This document shows positions 52,808-62,388 of a DNA stretch of 64,000 nucleotides, piece by piece. The notes beneath the pieces were generated by a model. That model ran no database searches. It was not told the origin of the DNA and saw only the letters and a list, made by a program, of their open reading frames with translations. Source of the stretch: Dactylosporangium sp040605635 (GTDB lineage: Bacteria > Actinomycetota > Actinomycetes > Mycobacteriales > Micromonosporaceae). The position numbers and the translations under genes were made by a program. The stretch covers positions 1 through 64,000 of the forward strand of contig NZ_JBEXDG010000003.1 in the NCBI RefSeq assembly GCF_040605635.1. Direction: 5' to 3'. Position 1 is the first letter of the stretch; the number at the start of each line of letters is the position of its first letter.

Positions 52808-53425
52808 CTATCCCTGGTCGGCGGTGACGACCTCGGGCAGGACGGCGGCTTCGCCCTCCGGCACGGGACCGTCCTCGGTGCGACCCTCGCGGGTCGCGAC
52901 CGCCGCGGCCTTCACATTGCGGTGCGGCGCAAGGACCATGATCATGTTTCGACCGTCCTGTTTCGCGGACGCCTCGACGAAGCCCAGCTCCGAGATTTCC
53001 TCCGAGAGCTTGCGCAGCAGCCGGAACCCCAGCTCCGGGCGGCTCTGCTCGCGGCCTCGGAACATGATCGTTACCTTGACCTTGTCGCCCTGCTTCAGGA
53101 ACCGCATGACGTGACCCTTTTTGGTCTCGTAGTCGTGCGGGTCGATCTTCGGGCGGAGCTTCATCTCCTTGATGACGGTCTGCTGCTGGTTACGCCGGGC
53201 TTCCCTTGCCTTGAGCGCGCTCTCGTACTTGAACTTGCCGAAGTCCATGAGCTTGCAGACGGGCGGGCGTGCCATGGGCGCAACTTCGACCAGGTCCAGG
53301 TCCACGTCGGCGGCCAGCTGGAGTGCGCGCTCGAGCGGGACGATGCCCACCTGCTCACCCTCCGGGCCGACCAGCCGGACCTCACGTGCCCGGATCTGCT
53401 CGTTGACGCGTGGCTCGACGCTGAT
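52808..53425 (-). CDS. infC: Translation initiation factor IF-3 (AUC start)
   Basis: 205 residues. IF-3 N-domain (EPRVNEQIRAREVRLVGPEGEQVGIVPL, split), linker, and C-domain with PVCKLMDFGKFKYE and VKVTIMFRGREQ. The conserved protein begins ISVEPRVNEQI. That position has a perfect GAGGAGG (53430-53436) four bases upstream and the codon ATC (53423-53425). No ATG/GTG/TTG lies at this spot; the nearest in-frame TTG (53509) would add 28 residues read through the attenuator hairpin. A non-canonical start is used for infC in other bacteria to let IF-3 regulate itself; AUC is inferred here. Confidence 0.9.
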   Translation of the reverse strand: MSVEPRVNEQIRAREVRLVGPEGEQVGIVPLERALQLAADVDLDLVEVAPMARPPVCKLMDFGKFKYESALKAREARRNQQQTVIKEMKLRPKIDPHDYETKKGHVMRFLKQGDKVKVTIMFRGREQSRPELGFRLLRKLSEEISELGFVEASAKQDGRNMIMVLAPHRNVKAAAVATREGRTEDGPVPEGEAAVLPEVVTADQG

Positions 53426-53474
53426 GTGGCCTCCTCGATCGGTGCTTGTCTGGTGTGCCGACCGAAGCGGAAAA

Positions 53475-53507
53475 GCCCCCGGATGCGCAGCGCGCATGCG
53501 AGGGCCC
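53475..53507 (-). terminator. Attenuator-like terminator in the infC leader
   Basis: Minus strand GGGCCCT...AGCCC stem: GCCC-TCGC-ATGCGC, three-base turn, GCGCAT-CCGG-GGGC, followed immediately by TTTT (53471-53474), an intrinsic terminator shape rare in this GC-rich genome. It lies about 50 bases upstream of the infC start, with the -10 TAGAGT (53640-53645) farther upstream. This is where an L20- or IF-3-dependent attenuation would act, as in the Firmicute infC leader. Confidence 0.65.
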
Positions 53508-53637
53508 AATCGACCACACCGCCCTCACATCGGGGGCCGTGCGGTCGGACCGGGACCCGGCTGCCCTGAGCTGCACGGGTGGGAGTCTGGAACTCCGCTT
53601 CGAACACGCCACGGATGCGACGTGCGGTCGACTCCGG

Positions 53638-54093
53638 CTACTCTACCACGCTGCCGGCCAGCGACGCCGTGTGCAGGGCCCGCAGCTGCCGGGCGGCCTT
53701 GACGGCATGGTCCTTGTCGGCGATCTGCACCGCCATCACCGCGACCCGCTCGTCGTCGTGCAGGTCCAGGGTGAGCCACGGGGAGCCGCGGCCGAACGTG
53801 ACCGCCCGCACCACGTCCCACGGCAGATCGTAGGAGCCGATGATGTTCTGCACCCGGACGCCGGTCTCGTCGGCCTCGACCTTGGGCCGGGCCATCAGCA
53901 GGATGGCGAGCGCGGCGCAGATCCCCAGCCCGATCATGGCGGCCTGGTCACCGCGCTGGAAATAGCCCGGACCGTCGCCGGTCTTGCCGTGCAGACCCAT
54001 CGCGATGAGCGTGAAGACCACCACGACCACGGCGGCGAGGATGAAGGCGATGATCCTGGCGCGCCGCGGACGGGCGAGAACGGTGCTGCTCAC
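53638..54093 (-). CDS. PH-domain-like membrane protein
   Basis: 151 residues. Two hydrophobic helices (IIAFILAAVVVVVFTLIAMGL at about 14-34 and AAMIGLGICAALAILLMA at about 51-68) followed by a cytoplasmic PH-like domain (ETGVRVQNIIGSYDLPWDVVRAVTFGRGSPWLTLDLHDDE, split). Function unknown; conserved in actinomycetes next to hisG. GTG 54093 lies seven bases after TAGTCT (54101-54106 on the minus strand), so the message may be leaderless. The infC -10 box overlaps its stop codon. Confidence 0.75.
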   Translation of the reverse strand: MSSTVLARPRRARIIAFILAAVVVVVFTLIAMGLHGKTGDGPGYFQRGDQAAMIGLGICAALAILLMARPKVEADETGVRVQNIIGSYDLPWDVVRAVTFGRGSPWLTLDLHDDERVAVMAVQIADKDHAVKAARQLRALHTASLAGSVVE

Positions 54094-54103
54094 ACCGACG
54101 AGA

Positions 54104-54958
54104 CTACAGGCGGCACGCGTGGATGCCGGTCACCAGGATGGCGCGGGCGCCCACCTCGTACAGCTCGTCCATGATCCGGTGCACCTCGTCGCGCTGGACC
54201 ATGGCCTGGACGGCGACCCAGCCCTCCCGGTGCAGCGGCGACACCGTCGGCGACTCGATGCCCGGGGTCAGCGCGACCGCCGCGTCGAGCGCGTCGGCCC
54301 GCACGTCGTAGGCGAGCATCACGTAGCGGCGGGCCACGAGGACCCCCTGGAGGCGGCGCAGCAGCTGGGCGACCGCGGGCGGCAGGTCACCGGTCCCGCT
54401 GCGGCGCACCAGCACCGACGACGACCTGAGAATCGGCTCGCCGAAGGTCGCCAGGCCCGCCTGCCGCAGGGTCGCCCCGGTCTCGACCACGTCGGCGATG
54501 ACGTCGGCGACACCGAGGCGGATCGCGTTCTCCACGGCGCCGTCGAGCCGGATGACCTCGGCGGTGACGCCGTGCCCGGTGAAGTAGCGCTCCATCACGC
54601 CCGGGTAGGCGGTCGCGACCCGCAGCCCGGCCAGGTCCGAGGGCTTGTCGCCGGTGATCGAGCCGGGCACCGCGGCGAAGCGGAACGTCGCCTTCCCGAA
54701 GCCCAGGTCGAGCAGCTCCTCGGCATCACTGTCGGCGTCGATGAGCAGGTCCCGGCCGGTGATGCCGAGGTCGAGGTCGCCGGAGCCGACGTAGGTGGCG
54801 ATGTCACGGGGACGCAGGTAGAAGAACTCGACGTCGTTGGCCTCGTCGCGGCAGAGCAGGTCCTTGGGGTCGGAGCGCTGGCGGTAGCCGGCCTCCTGGA
54901 GCATCTGGGCGGCGGGACCGGACAGGGTCCCCTTGTTGGGCACGGCGATCCTGAGCAT
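54104..54958 (-). CDS. hisG: ATP phosphoribosyltransferase
   Basis: 284 residues, long (regulated) form with a C-terminal ACT-like domain. MLRIAVPNKGTLSGPAA, DLGITGRDLL (catalytic), ATAYPGVMERYF and the C-terminal VQRDEVHRIMDELYEVGARAILV (split). First histidine enzyme, inhibited by histidine through the ACT-like part. In this region only hisE is adjacent; the rest of his is elsewhere. Confidence 0.95.
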   Translation of the reverse strand: MLRIAVPNKGTLSGPAAQMLQEAGYRQRSDPKDLLCRDEANDVEFFYLRPRDIATYVGSGDLDLGITGRDLLIDADSDAEELLDLGFGKATFRFAAVPGSITGDKPSDLAGLRVATAYPGVMERYFTGHGVTAEVIRLDGAVENAIRLGVADVIADVVETGATLRQAGLATFGEPILRSSSVLVRRSGTGDLPPAVAQLLRRLQGVLVARRYVMLAYDVRADALDAAVALTPGIESPTVSPLHREGWVAVQAMVQRDEVHRIMDELYEVGARAILVTGIHACRL

Positions 54959-55004
54959 GGAAGGGCCTTTCGGAGACAGGGTGGGGACGGACGCGGCTAC
55001 CGGC

Positions 55005-55268
55005 CTACAGATGTCGGTAGACGTCCTCCAGCGACAACCCTGTCGCCAGCATCAGGCACTGCACCTGGTAGAGCAGTTGCGACAGCTCCTCGGCGGTGCG
55101 CTCGGCACCCTCGTGCTCGGCGGCCATCCAGCTCTCGGCGGCCTCCTCGACGACCTTCTTGCCGATGAAGTGGACGCCCTTCTCCAGCGCGGCGACGGTG
55201 CCGGAGCCCGGGGTGCCCGCGGCCGCCTTGGCGGTCAGCTCGGCGAACAGCTCGTCAAAGGTCTTCAC
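55005..55268 (-). CDS. hisE: Phosphoribosyl-ATP pyrophosphatase
   Basis: 87 residues from GTG 55268. Conserved MKTFDELFAEL, HFIGKKVVEEAAESWMAAEHEG (split; metal-binding Glu) and ATGLSLEDVYRHL. Hydrolyses PR-ATP, second histidine step. The frame is open further upstream to GTG 55337 (23 extra residues beginning MSDDTPVVISIP); family length favours 55268. The gap upstream contains a small perfect hairpin ACGACA/TGTCGT. Followed by hisG after 46 bases. Confidence 0.9.
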   Translation of the reverse strand: MKTFDELFAELTAKAAAGTPGSGTVAALEKGVHFIGKKVVEEAAESWMAAEHEGAERTAEELSQLLYQVQCLMLATGLSLEDVYRHL

Positions 55269-55343
55269 GGGCACGGATTCTCGCAGGCCCGGCCGCGAAA
55301 GGGGAATCGAGATCACGACAGGCGTGTCGTCGCTCACCCCGGT

Positions 55344-56375
55344 TCAGCCGACGGTGAAGTCGTGGTCGTCGACGCCCTGGACGCTGCCGTCGGCCACCGA
55401 CACGTAGTACGCCTCGATGACGTACCGGCCGGGCCCGAGCGTCAGCGGCACCCGCGCCTCGCCGACCGCCGGCGCCCCCACCGACAGCTGCACGACCTGC
55501 TCGAGCACGGCAGTGCCGCCGGACGCGCGGATCCGCAGGTTGACGGTGCCCTCGTGGACGATCCCGGCCAGGTGCACGGTGAACGTCCGGCCGACCCGCT
55601 GCCCCTGCTGCGGGTCGATCACCCACACCGGCGCGTAGATCTCCGACGGCGGCAGCTGCCTGACGGGCCTGCTGGTGTCGACCGCGTTCCACAGCTTCGG
55701 CACGGCCGCGCCGTCGACCGTGATCCGCACGCCGTCGATCCGCTTCACCGACGTGTACGTGGCCGCCGCGGCGACCGTCGACACCAGCTGCTGCACCGCG
55801 AGCGCCGGGGTCCCCGACCGCGGGCCGGGGCCGACGTCGGCGAGGTCGACGGCGACGATCCTCCCGTCGATGGTGACCCCGCGCACCGTCACGGAGTCCG
55901 GCCACAGCGTCAGATAGTCGGGGTCCGCGGCGCTGCCGTGCCGCAACGCCTCCCCGATCGCGGCCGCGATCCGGTGCGTGTCGTCGTCCGCCGTGAGCGG
56001 CAGGTCGTGGAACTCCCTGACCAGGCGGTCGTTGCGCGCGTAGTACACCGGCAGTTGCACCGTCACGGGACCGCCGGTCGAGGCGGGCACGCTCGGCGGT
56101 GGCGTGGGCCGGGCGAGGCCGGTCGTCGCCGGCGCGACCGGCCGGCGGTCCTGCGGGGTGCCCGACGGGGGCACCCGGTCGGGGACGAACACGGCGACGG
56201 CGAGCGCGATGACCGCCGCGACCGCGGCCGCCGCGGTCAGGACCGCCCAGCCGCCGCCCCGCCGCCGCGCCTCGACGCGGCCCCTGATCGTGGGCAGCGC
56301 GTCCGGCGCGACCTCGACGGTGTCGACCTGCGCGCGCAGCGCGGCCCGCAGCCGGTCCTCCGGTGACATCCTCAT
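55344..56375 (-). CDS. GerMN/Gmad2-domain protein (sigma-linked)
   Basis: 343 residues. A cytoplasmic N-terminus (about 1-40), one membrane segment (VLTAAAAVAAVIALAVAVFV, about 42-61), a Pro/Thr linker and two exported domains: GerMN (TVQLPVYYARNDRLVREFH, LTLWPDSVTVRGVTIDGRIVAVDLADV, split) and an Ig-like Gmad2 domain at the C-terminus. Overlaps the ECF sigma stop by four bases (ATGA), so it is coupled to the sigma factor and may act as its membrane partner or cell-envelope effector. Confidence 0.75.
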   Translation of the reverse strand: MRMSPEDRLRAALRAQVDTVEVAPDALPTIRGRVEARRRGGGWAVLTAAAAVAAVIALAVAVFVPDRVPPSGTPQDRRPVAPATTGLARPTPPPSVPASTGGPVTVQLPVYYARNDRLVREFHDLPLTADDDTHRIAAAIGEALRHGSAADPDYLTLWPDSVTVRGVTIDGRIVAVDLADVGPGPRSGTPALAVQQLVSTVAAAATYTSVKRIDGVRITVDGAAVPKLWNAVDTSRPVRQLPPSEIYAPVWVIDPQQGQRVGRTFTVHLAGIVHEGTVNLRIRASGGTAVLEQVVQLSVGAPAVGEARVPLTLGPGRYVIEAYYVSVADGSVQGVDDHDFTVG

Positions 56376-56971
56376 GGCGCCTGCTCCAGGCTCTCCCGCA
56401 GGGCGGCCATGCCCCGGGACGCGTGGCTCTTCACCGAGCCCTTGCTGACCCCCATCGCGTCGGCGATCTCCGCCTCGGACAGCTCGCCGTAGTACCGCAG
56501 CACGATCGCCTCCCGCTGCCTGGCCGGCAGCCGGCGGACCGCCTCCAGGACCTCCCGGTGCCGCAGCAGGGCGAGGGCGCCGCTCTCCGCGCTCGCCACC
56601 GTCGGCTCGTCGTCCGGCCGCCGCGCCGCGACGAAGCGGTCGGCGACCCCCCGGCGCCGCAGCGCCGACCGCGCGCCGTTGACGACGCTGGTGCGCAGGT
56701 AGCCGAGGGCCTTGTCCGCGTCGCGCAGCCGCCACCAGCGCCGGTGCAGGCCGACGTACGCGTCCTGGACCACGTCCTCGGCGGCCGGCTCGTCGTGCAG
56801 CAGCAGCACCGCCAGCCGCACGAGCCCCCGGTAGTGCGCCGAGAACAGCGCCGTCACCGCGTCGTCGGCGCTCCAGTCGCGCACGACGTCGCGGGCGGGC
56901 CCGGCGTCACGGGCGGGCTCGGCTAGCACCGCCCTACCGTCCCATGGCGTGGTCCCCACGTCGGCCGTCAC
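56372..56971 (-). CDS. ECF sigma factor (SigE-like subfamily)
   Basis: 199 residues. Sigma region 2 (FSAHYRGLVRLAVLLLHDEPAAEDVVQDAYVGLHRRWWRLRD, split) and region 4 (RLPARQREAIVLRYYGELSEAEIADAMGVSKGSVKSHASRGMAALRESL, split). Typical of the SigE-type ECF group common in actinomycetes. GTG 56971 chosen. The following GerMN protein is likely its anti-sigma-like or effector partner. Confidence 0.9.
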   Translation of the reverse strand: MTADVGTTPWDGRAVLAEPARDAGPARDVVRDWSADDAVTALFSAHYRGLVRLAVLLLHDEPAAEDVVQDAYVGLHRRWWRLRDADKALGYLRTSVVNGARSALRRRGVADRFVAARRPDDEPTVASAESGALALLRHREVLEAVRRLPARQREAIVLRYYGELSEAEIADAMGVSKGSVKSHASRGMAALRESLEQAP

Positions 56972-57055
56972 GCACCTACGACGCGCCAAGTGGCCATCTG
57001 GTTTACCGCTATCACCCGAAAGGCGAACTCCGCGCACCCTGGATATCGTGGGCCG

Positions 57056-57556
57056 GTGGAAACCGTGCCGAAGTACACCGACGAAGAGTGGGGGCTCCTC
57101 GTGGGCCTGCCGCAGTCCGTGCTGATCGCCGCGTCCCAGGCCGAGCGGGACGGCAGCCGCCGGACCCGCGAGGAGTGGACGGCCGGCATGACCGCCATCG
57201 CCGACGGCCGCGACTCCGCCAGCGACCTGGTCCGCACCGTCGCCGCCGACGTGGTCGCCCGGCAGGGTGACATCGAGGAGGGCCTCGTGGGTGGTCAGGA
57301 GCCGCCGATCATCGAGTTCCCCGACCGCGAGGCCGGCATCGCCGACGTCATCGAGCGGGCGAAGGCCGCCCACGAGCTCCTGGCGGCGAAGGCCGCCGAC
57401 GCGGACGCCGAGTCCTACCGCTTCTGGCTGATCACCCTCGCCGACCAGGTGGTGAGCGCGGCGAAGTCCGGCGACGTGCTCGGCTTCGGCGGCGAACTGG
57501 TCACCCCGGCCGAGCGCGCCTTCCGCGACGAGCTCGCCGCCGTGCTCGAAGTCTGA
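57056..57556 (+). CDS. Conserved hypothetical protein
   Basis: 166 residues, acidic, mostly helical (YTDEEWGLLVGLPQSVLIAASQAERDG, ERAKAAHELLAAKAADADAESYRFWLITLADQVVSAA, split). No named family; resembles actinobacterial proteins of unknown function. GTG 57056 lies six bases after TATCGT (57044-57049), a leaderless layout. Divergent from the ECF sigma gene. Confidence 0.6.
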   Translation: METVPKYTDEEWGLLVGLPQSVLIAASQAERDGSRRTREEWTAGMTAIADGRDSASDLVRTVAADVVARQGDIEEGLVGGQEPPIIEFPDREAGIADVIERAKAAHELLAAKAADADAESYRFWLITLADQVVSAAKSGDVLGFGGELVTPAERAFRDELAAVLEV

Positions 57557-57565
57557 GGCGCCCCT

Positions 57566-57619
57566 CGTGATCCGGAAGACGTGTTGTCGCCTGAGCGGCA
57601 CAAAGTCTTCCGGATCACG
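57566..57619. terminator. Long inverted repeat, likely bidirectional terminator
   Basis: CGTGATCCGGAAGAC (57566-57580) and GTCTTCCGGATCACG (57605-57619), a perfect 15-bp stem with a 24-base loop, between convergent genes (hypothetical and ribH). Unusually long and perfect for this genome. Confidence 0.7.
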
Positions 57620-57626
57620 GGAAGGG

Positions 57627-58102
57627 TCAGGACTTGGCGACCTGGCGGAGGGCGTGGGCGGCGTCCAGGGCCGCGAGGGTGGCCGAGTAGCCCTTGTCCT
57701 CCGGCGAGCCCGGCAGTCCCGCCCGGGCCCGCGCCTGGTCGAGGTTGTCGACCGTCAGCACGCCGTGCGCGACCGGCGTCGACTCGTCCAGGGCGACCCT
57801 GGTCAGCCCGTCCGTCACCGACTGGCACACGTATTCGAAGTGGGCCGTGTCGCCGCGGACCACGACGCCGAGGGCGACCACCGCGTCGAAGCGGTGCGCG
57901 AGGGCCTGCGCCAGGACCGGCAGCTCGACGGCGCCGTCGACGCGGGCGACGGTGATGTGGTCGACGCCTGCTGCCTCGCCGGCCTCGATCGCCCGGTTGA
58001 GCATGTGGTCGACGAGCTCAGCGTGCCACCGGGTGGCCACGATGCCGAGCGTCAAACCGGTGCCGTCCACCCGCTGCAGCACGGGCGCCCCAATACCAGA
58101 CA

Positions 58103-58103
<1 letters not shown>
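57627..58103 (-). CDS. ribH: 6,7-dimethyl-8-ribityllumazine synthase
   Basis: 158 residues. IVATRWHAELVDHMLNRA, VARVDGAVELPVLAQALA and VVALGVVVRGDTAHFEYVCQ are conserved; His in the last segment is catalytic. Condenses the dihydroxybutanone phosphate and pyrimidine intermediates. ATG 58103 overlaps the ribBA stop (TAATG). Last gene of the rib operon. Confidence 0.96.
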
Positions 58104-59424
<1,321 letters not shown>

Positions 59425-59428
<4 letters not shown>

Positions 59429-60018
59429 GCCTTCGCTCCCAGCAGCTTCTCGACGTACTTGGCCATGATGTCGACCTCCAGGTTGACCTTTTCGCCGACG
59501 CCTCTGGCACCGAGCGTCGTGAGCTTGAGCGTGGTCGGGATGAGCCCGACCGAGAACGTGTCGTCGGTGATGGCCATGACCGTCAGCGAGATCCCGTCGA
59601 CGGTGATGGACCCCTTTTCCACGACGTACCGCGCGAGCTGAGGGGGAAGGGAGAACGTGACGGTCTCCCACTGGTCGCCGGACTCCCGGGACAGGACCGT
59701 GCCGACCCCGTCGACGTGGCCCTGCACGACGTGGCCACCGAGGCGGGTGGCCATGGTGGCGGCGCGCTCCAGGTTGACCGGCGAGCCGGCGGCGAGCGAG
59801 CCGAGCGTGGAGCGGTCCAGGGACTCGCCCATCACGTCGGCGGTGAAGACGCCGCCGGCGTTGTCCACGACGGTGAGACAGACGCCGTTGACGCTGATGG
59901 AGTCGCCGTGCGCGGCGTCGGAGGTGACCGTCGCGCCGCGGATCGACAGCCGGGCCGAGTCGCCGAGCGGGTCGATCGCGACGACCGTGCCGAGCTCTTC
60001 GATGATGCCGGTGAACAC
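59425..60018 (-). CDS. ribE: Riboflavin synthase (alpha chain)
   Basis: 197 residues with the two internally repeated lumazine-binding halves: MFTGIIEELGTVV, SISVNGVCLTVV then GHVVQGHVDG, SITVDGISLTV. Dismutates two lumazines to riboflavin. Second gene of the rib operon, between ribD and ribBA. Confidence 0.96.
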
Positions 60019-60021
60019 TGG

Positions 60022-61056
60022 TCACGCACCTCTCACTGTTGCCGTCAGGCGCACATCAGGCCCGATCATGGCGACGTCGACAACGTCGAGCGTCAAAGCT
60101 TGCGAGATCGTCGAAATTCCCGCGCCGGCCAGGGCGGCCGGTCCGGCGCCGAGCAGCTTCGGGGCGAGGTAGGCGACGACCCGGTCGACGAGGCCCCCGG
60201 CGAGGAACGCGCCGGCCAGGGTCGGGCCCCCTTCCAGGAGCGCCGTGCGGACGCCCCGCTCGTACAGCTGCCGCAGCATGTCCTGAAGGTCGACCCTGCC
60301 GCCGCCAGGTGCGGTGGCGACCCAGGTCGGCGCCGAGCCGTCCAGGACCTTCGCGGCAGGTGGTGTACGACTGCCGCCCTCCACCACCACCCGCAGCGGC
60401 TGCCGCGCCGCGGGGCCGCCGTCGGTGCGGACCGTGAGCTGCGGATCGTCCGCGAGGACGGTGCCGATGCCGGCGATGATCGCGTCGACGCCGCCCCGGA
60501 TGCGGTGCACGTCGGCCCGCGCCTCCGGCGAGGTGATCCACTTGCTGGTGCCGTCGGCGGCGGCGGAGCGCCCGTCGAGCGTCGCGGCGAACTTCCAGAT
60601 CACGTAGGGCGTGCCCCGCCCGACGGCGGTCAGCCAGCCGATCATGGCGTCCCGCGCGGCGGCGCGTCCCTCGCCGACGTCGACCGTGATCCCGGCCGCG
60701 CGCAGCGTCTCCGCGCCGCCCGCGGCCACCGGGTCCGGGTCGCTGACGGCGACGACGACCCGGTCGACGCCGGCCGCGATGAGCGCCCGGGTGCAGGGTC
60801 CGGTGCGACCCGTGTGGTCGCAGGGCTCCAGGGTGACGTAAGCGGTGGCTCCCCGGGCCCGGTCACCGGCCGCGGCGAGGGCGTTGACCTCGGCGTGCGG
60901 CCCTCCGGCGGGTGCGGTGCGGCCCTCACCGACGACGTCGCCGCCGGGGCCGACGAGGACGCAGCCGACGTTGGGGTTGGGGCTGGTCTCCCCCAGGCCG
61001 CGCAGCGACAGCGCTACGGCGCGCCGCATGTGCCCGGCGTCTGCGTCTGCGTCCAT
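60022..61056 (-). CDS. ribD: Bifunctional pyrimidine deaminase/reductase
   Basis: 344 residues. N-terminal zinc deaminase (SPNPNVGCVLV, PHAEVNAL, EPCDHTGRTGPC) and C-terminal NADPH reductase (KFAATLDGRSA, DDPQLTVR, LLEGGPTLAGAFL). ATG 61056 has GGAGAGGGCC just upstream. The FMN riboswitch lies before it, so the operon ribD-ribE-ribBA-ribH is FMN-controlled. Ribosome-binding sequence is part of the expression platform. Confidence 0.96.
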   Translation of the reverse strand: MDADADAGHMRRAVALSLRGLGETSPNPNVGCVLVGPGGDVVGEGRTAPAGGPHAEVNALAAAGDRARGATAYVTLEPCDHTGRTGPCTRALIAAGVDRVVVAVSDPDPVAAGGAETLRAAGITVDVGEGRAAARDAMIGWLTAVGRGTPYVIWKFAATLDGRSAAADGTSKWITSPEARADVHRIRGGVDAIIAGIGTVLADDPQLTVRTDGGPAARQPLRVVVEGGSRTPPAAKVLDGSAPTWVATAPGGGRVDLQDMLRQLYERGVRTALLEGGPTLAGAFLAGGLVDRVVAYLAPKLLGAGPAALAGAGISTISQALTLDVVDVAMIGPDVRLTATVRGA

Positions 61057-61190
61057 GGCCCTCTCCGCGCGGTGTGGTCACACGCGTCAGGGCTGATGGG
61101 GACGGCTGCGGGCGGGGACAAGGAAGCGCATGTGCGCAGGCCAGCCCCCAGGCGACCGTCGAGACGGACACCGGATCCCGCGCGCTGAGC

Positions 61191-61325
61191 TCCCATCCGG
61201 ACTATGACCGTCGGCCCTGGACTCACACCAGATCCACCGGTCGACGGCTTCGACCGGGTCGCGGGCTCGCGGTCTACGACCGCTTACCGCCGGTTCGGAA
61301 TTTCACCGAGCCCCGCCAGCGCGTG
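61191..61325 (-). promoter_or_regulatory. FMN riboswitch (RFN element)
   Basis: Minus strand carries the RFN core in order: CGGTGAAATTCCGAACCGGCGGT (split, about 61285-61307), AAGCGGTCGTAGACCGCGAGCCCGCGA, TGGTGTGAGTCCAGGGCCGACGGT and CATAGTCCGGATGGGAG (about 61191-61206). All strongly conserved junctions are present. Located before ribD; FMN binding shuts down the rib operon. The 134 bases between the aptamer and ribD form the expression platform. Confidence 0.93.
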
Positions 61326-61393
61326 GTGGGTACGTAACCCGAGTCTTGCACATGAACGCGGCGACCGACCCGGTCCTTACCGAGGGACGTTTG

Positions 61394-62347
61394 TCACAGA
61401 TGCACAGCACTACGCCGGTCGACAGCGACGTAGTTGCCGTTGTGCTTCTTCGCCACGGACTTCATGTCGGTGGCGACGGCGATGACCTCGCGGGGGTCGG
61501 TGAGCTGCCCGGTGGCGCCGGTCTGGCCGATCGCGACGCCGATCGACAGGGTCACCAGGTTGGCCTGCTGGACCTCGCCGTTGCGCTGCACGACATCGAC
61601 GAAGCCGCGCTCGGCGTCGGCCGGGTCGTAGAGCCCGTCCGACGCCGTCTGGAACTCCAGGATCGCCTTCGACAGCATCGGTTTGAGCTGGTCGGGGCTG
61701 CACACGACGAGGAAGTCGTCGCCGCCGATGTGGCCGAGGAACGCCGGTGGCAGCCCGACCTCGACGACGGCGCGGTGCAGCGCCCGGGCGAGCGCGGTGA
61801 TGAACTCGTCGCCGCGGGCGAACCCGTAGACGTCGTTGACGGCCTTGAACCGGTCGATGTCGACGTGGGAGACGGCGTAGTCGGTGCCGGCCCGGGCCCG
61901 GTCGGTGATCTCGCGCAGGATCCGGCTGTTGCCGGGCAGCCCGGTCAGCGGCGACACCTCACGGTTCTCCTGGTTGCGGCGCAGCGTGGAGCGGACCCGC
62001 GCGACGAGCTCCAGGGTGTCGAACGGCTTCACCAGGTAGTCGTCGGCGCCCGCCTGCAACCCGATGACCTTGTCCGCGGTCTGCCCGCGCGCGGTCAGCA
62101 GGATCACCGGGATCGGCGCCGTCATCGGGTCGGCGCGTAGCCGCCTGGTCAGCTCGAGCCCGTCGAGCTGCGGCATCATCCAGTCGACGACGGCGAGGGC
62201 CGGCATGTGCTCCTCGATGAGGCGCAGCGCGGTCGCACCGTCGTGGGCGAGCAGCACCCGATAGCCCTCGAGCCTGAGGTTGACCTCGATGAACCGGGCG
62301 ATGTCGACGTCGTCGTCGACAACGAGGATGGTGTCGGGCTCGCTCAT
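61394..62347 (-). CDS. Response regulator with degenerate GGDEF-like domain
   Basis: 317 residues. CheY-like receiver (TILVVDDDVDIARFIEVNL, WMMPQLDGLELTRRL, LTARGQTADKVIGLQAGADDYLVKPF, phospho-Asp near 55, Lys near 105) followed by a GGDEF-family domain (about 135-310) whose signature is IGGDDFLVV instead of GGDEF, with HVDIDRFKAVNDVYG intact. The Glu-to-Asp change may weaken or abolish diguanylate cyclase activity. ATG 62347 is preceded by GGAGG. Preceded by rpe; a degenerate junction repeat lies between them. Confidence 0.85.
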   Translation of the reverse strand: MSEPDTILVVDDDVDIARFIEVNLRLEGYRVLLAHDGATALRLIEEHMPALAVVDWMMPQLDGLELTRRLRADPMTAPIPVILLTARGQTADKVIGLQAGADDYLVKPFDTLELVARVRSTLRRNQENREVSPLTGLPGNSRILREITDRARAGTDYAVSHVDIDRFKAVNDVYGFARGDEFITALARALHRAVVEVGLPPAFLGHIGGDDFLVVCSPDQLKPMLSKAILEFQTASDGLYDPADAERGFVDVVQRNGEVQQANLVTLSIGVAIGQTGATGQLTDPREVIAVATDMKSVAKKHNGNYVAVDRRSAVHL

Positions 62348-62388
62348 GCGTGTCCTCCGCGCTTCCTCGGCCGCTCGCGTCCGCTCAG
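62344..62388 (-). repeat. Degenerate bridging repeat between rpe and the response regulator
   Basis: 45 bases from the rpe stop to the response-regulator ATG read in frame as (CTG)SGRERPRKRGGHA-stop, with the TGA overlapping the regulator ATG by four bases. Shares GAGCGG and GCGCGGAGG with the other junction repeats and supplies GGAGG. No standard start codon remains, so it looks like a decayed copy that still keeps the frame. Confidence 0.45.

Noticed and set aside
53426..53509. Longer infC starting at TTG 53509
   Set aside because: The extra residues are translated from the attenuator hairpin and leader and are not part of IF-3; no ribosome-binding site.
55269..55337. Longer hisE starting at GTG 55337
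   Set aside because: Adds 23 non-conserved residues; family length and the conserved MKTFDELF start favour 55268. Not completely excluded.
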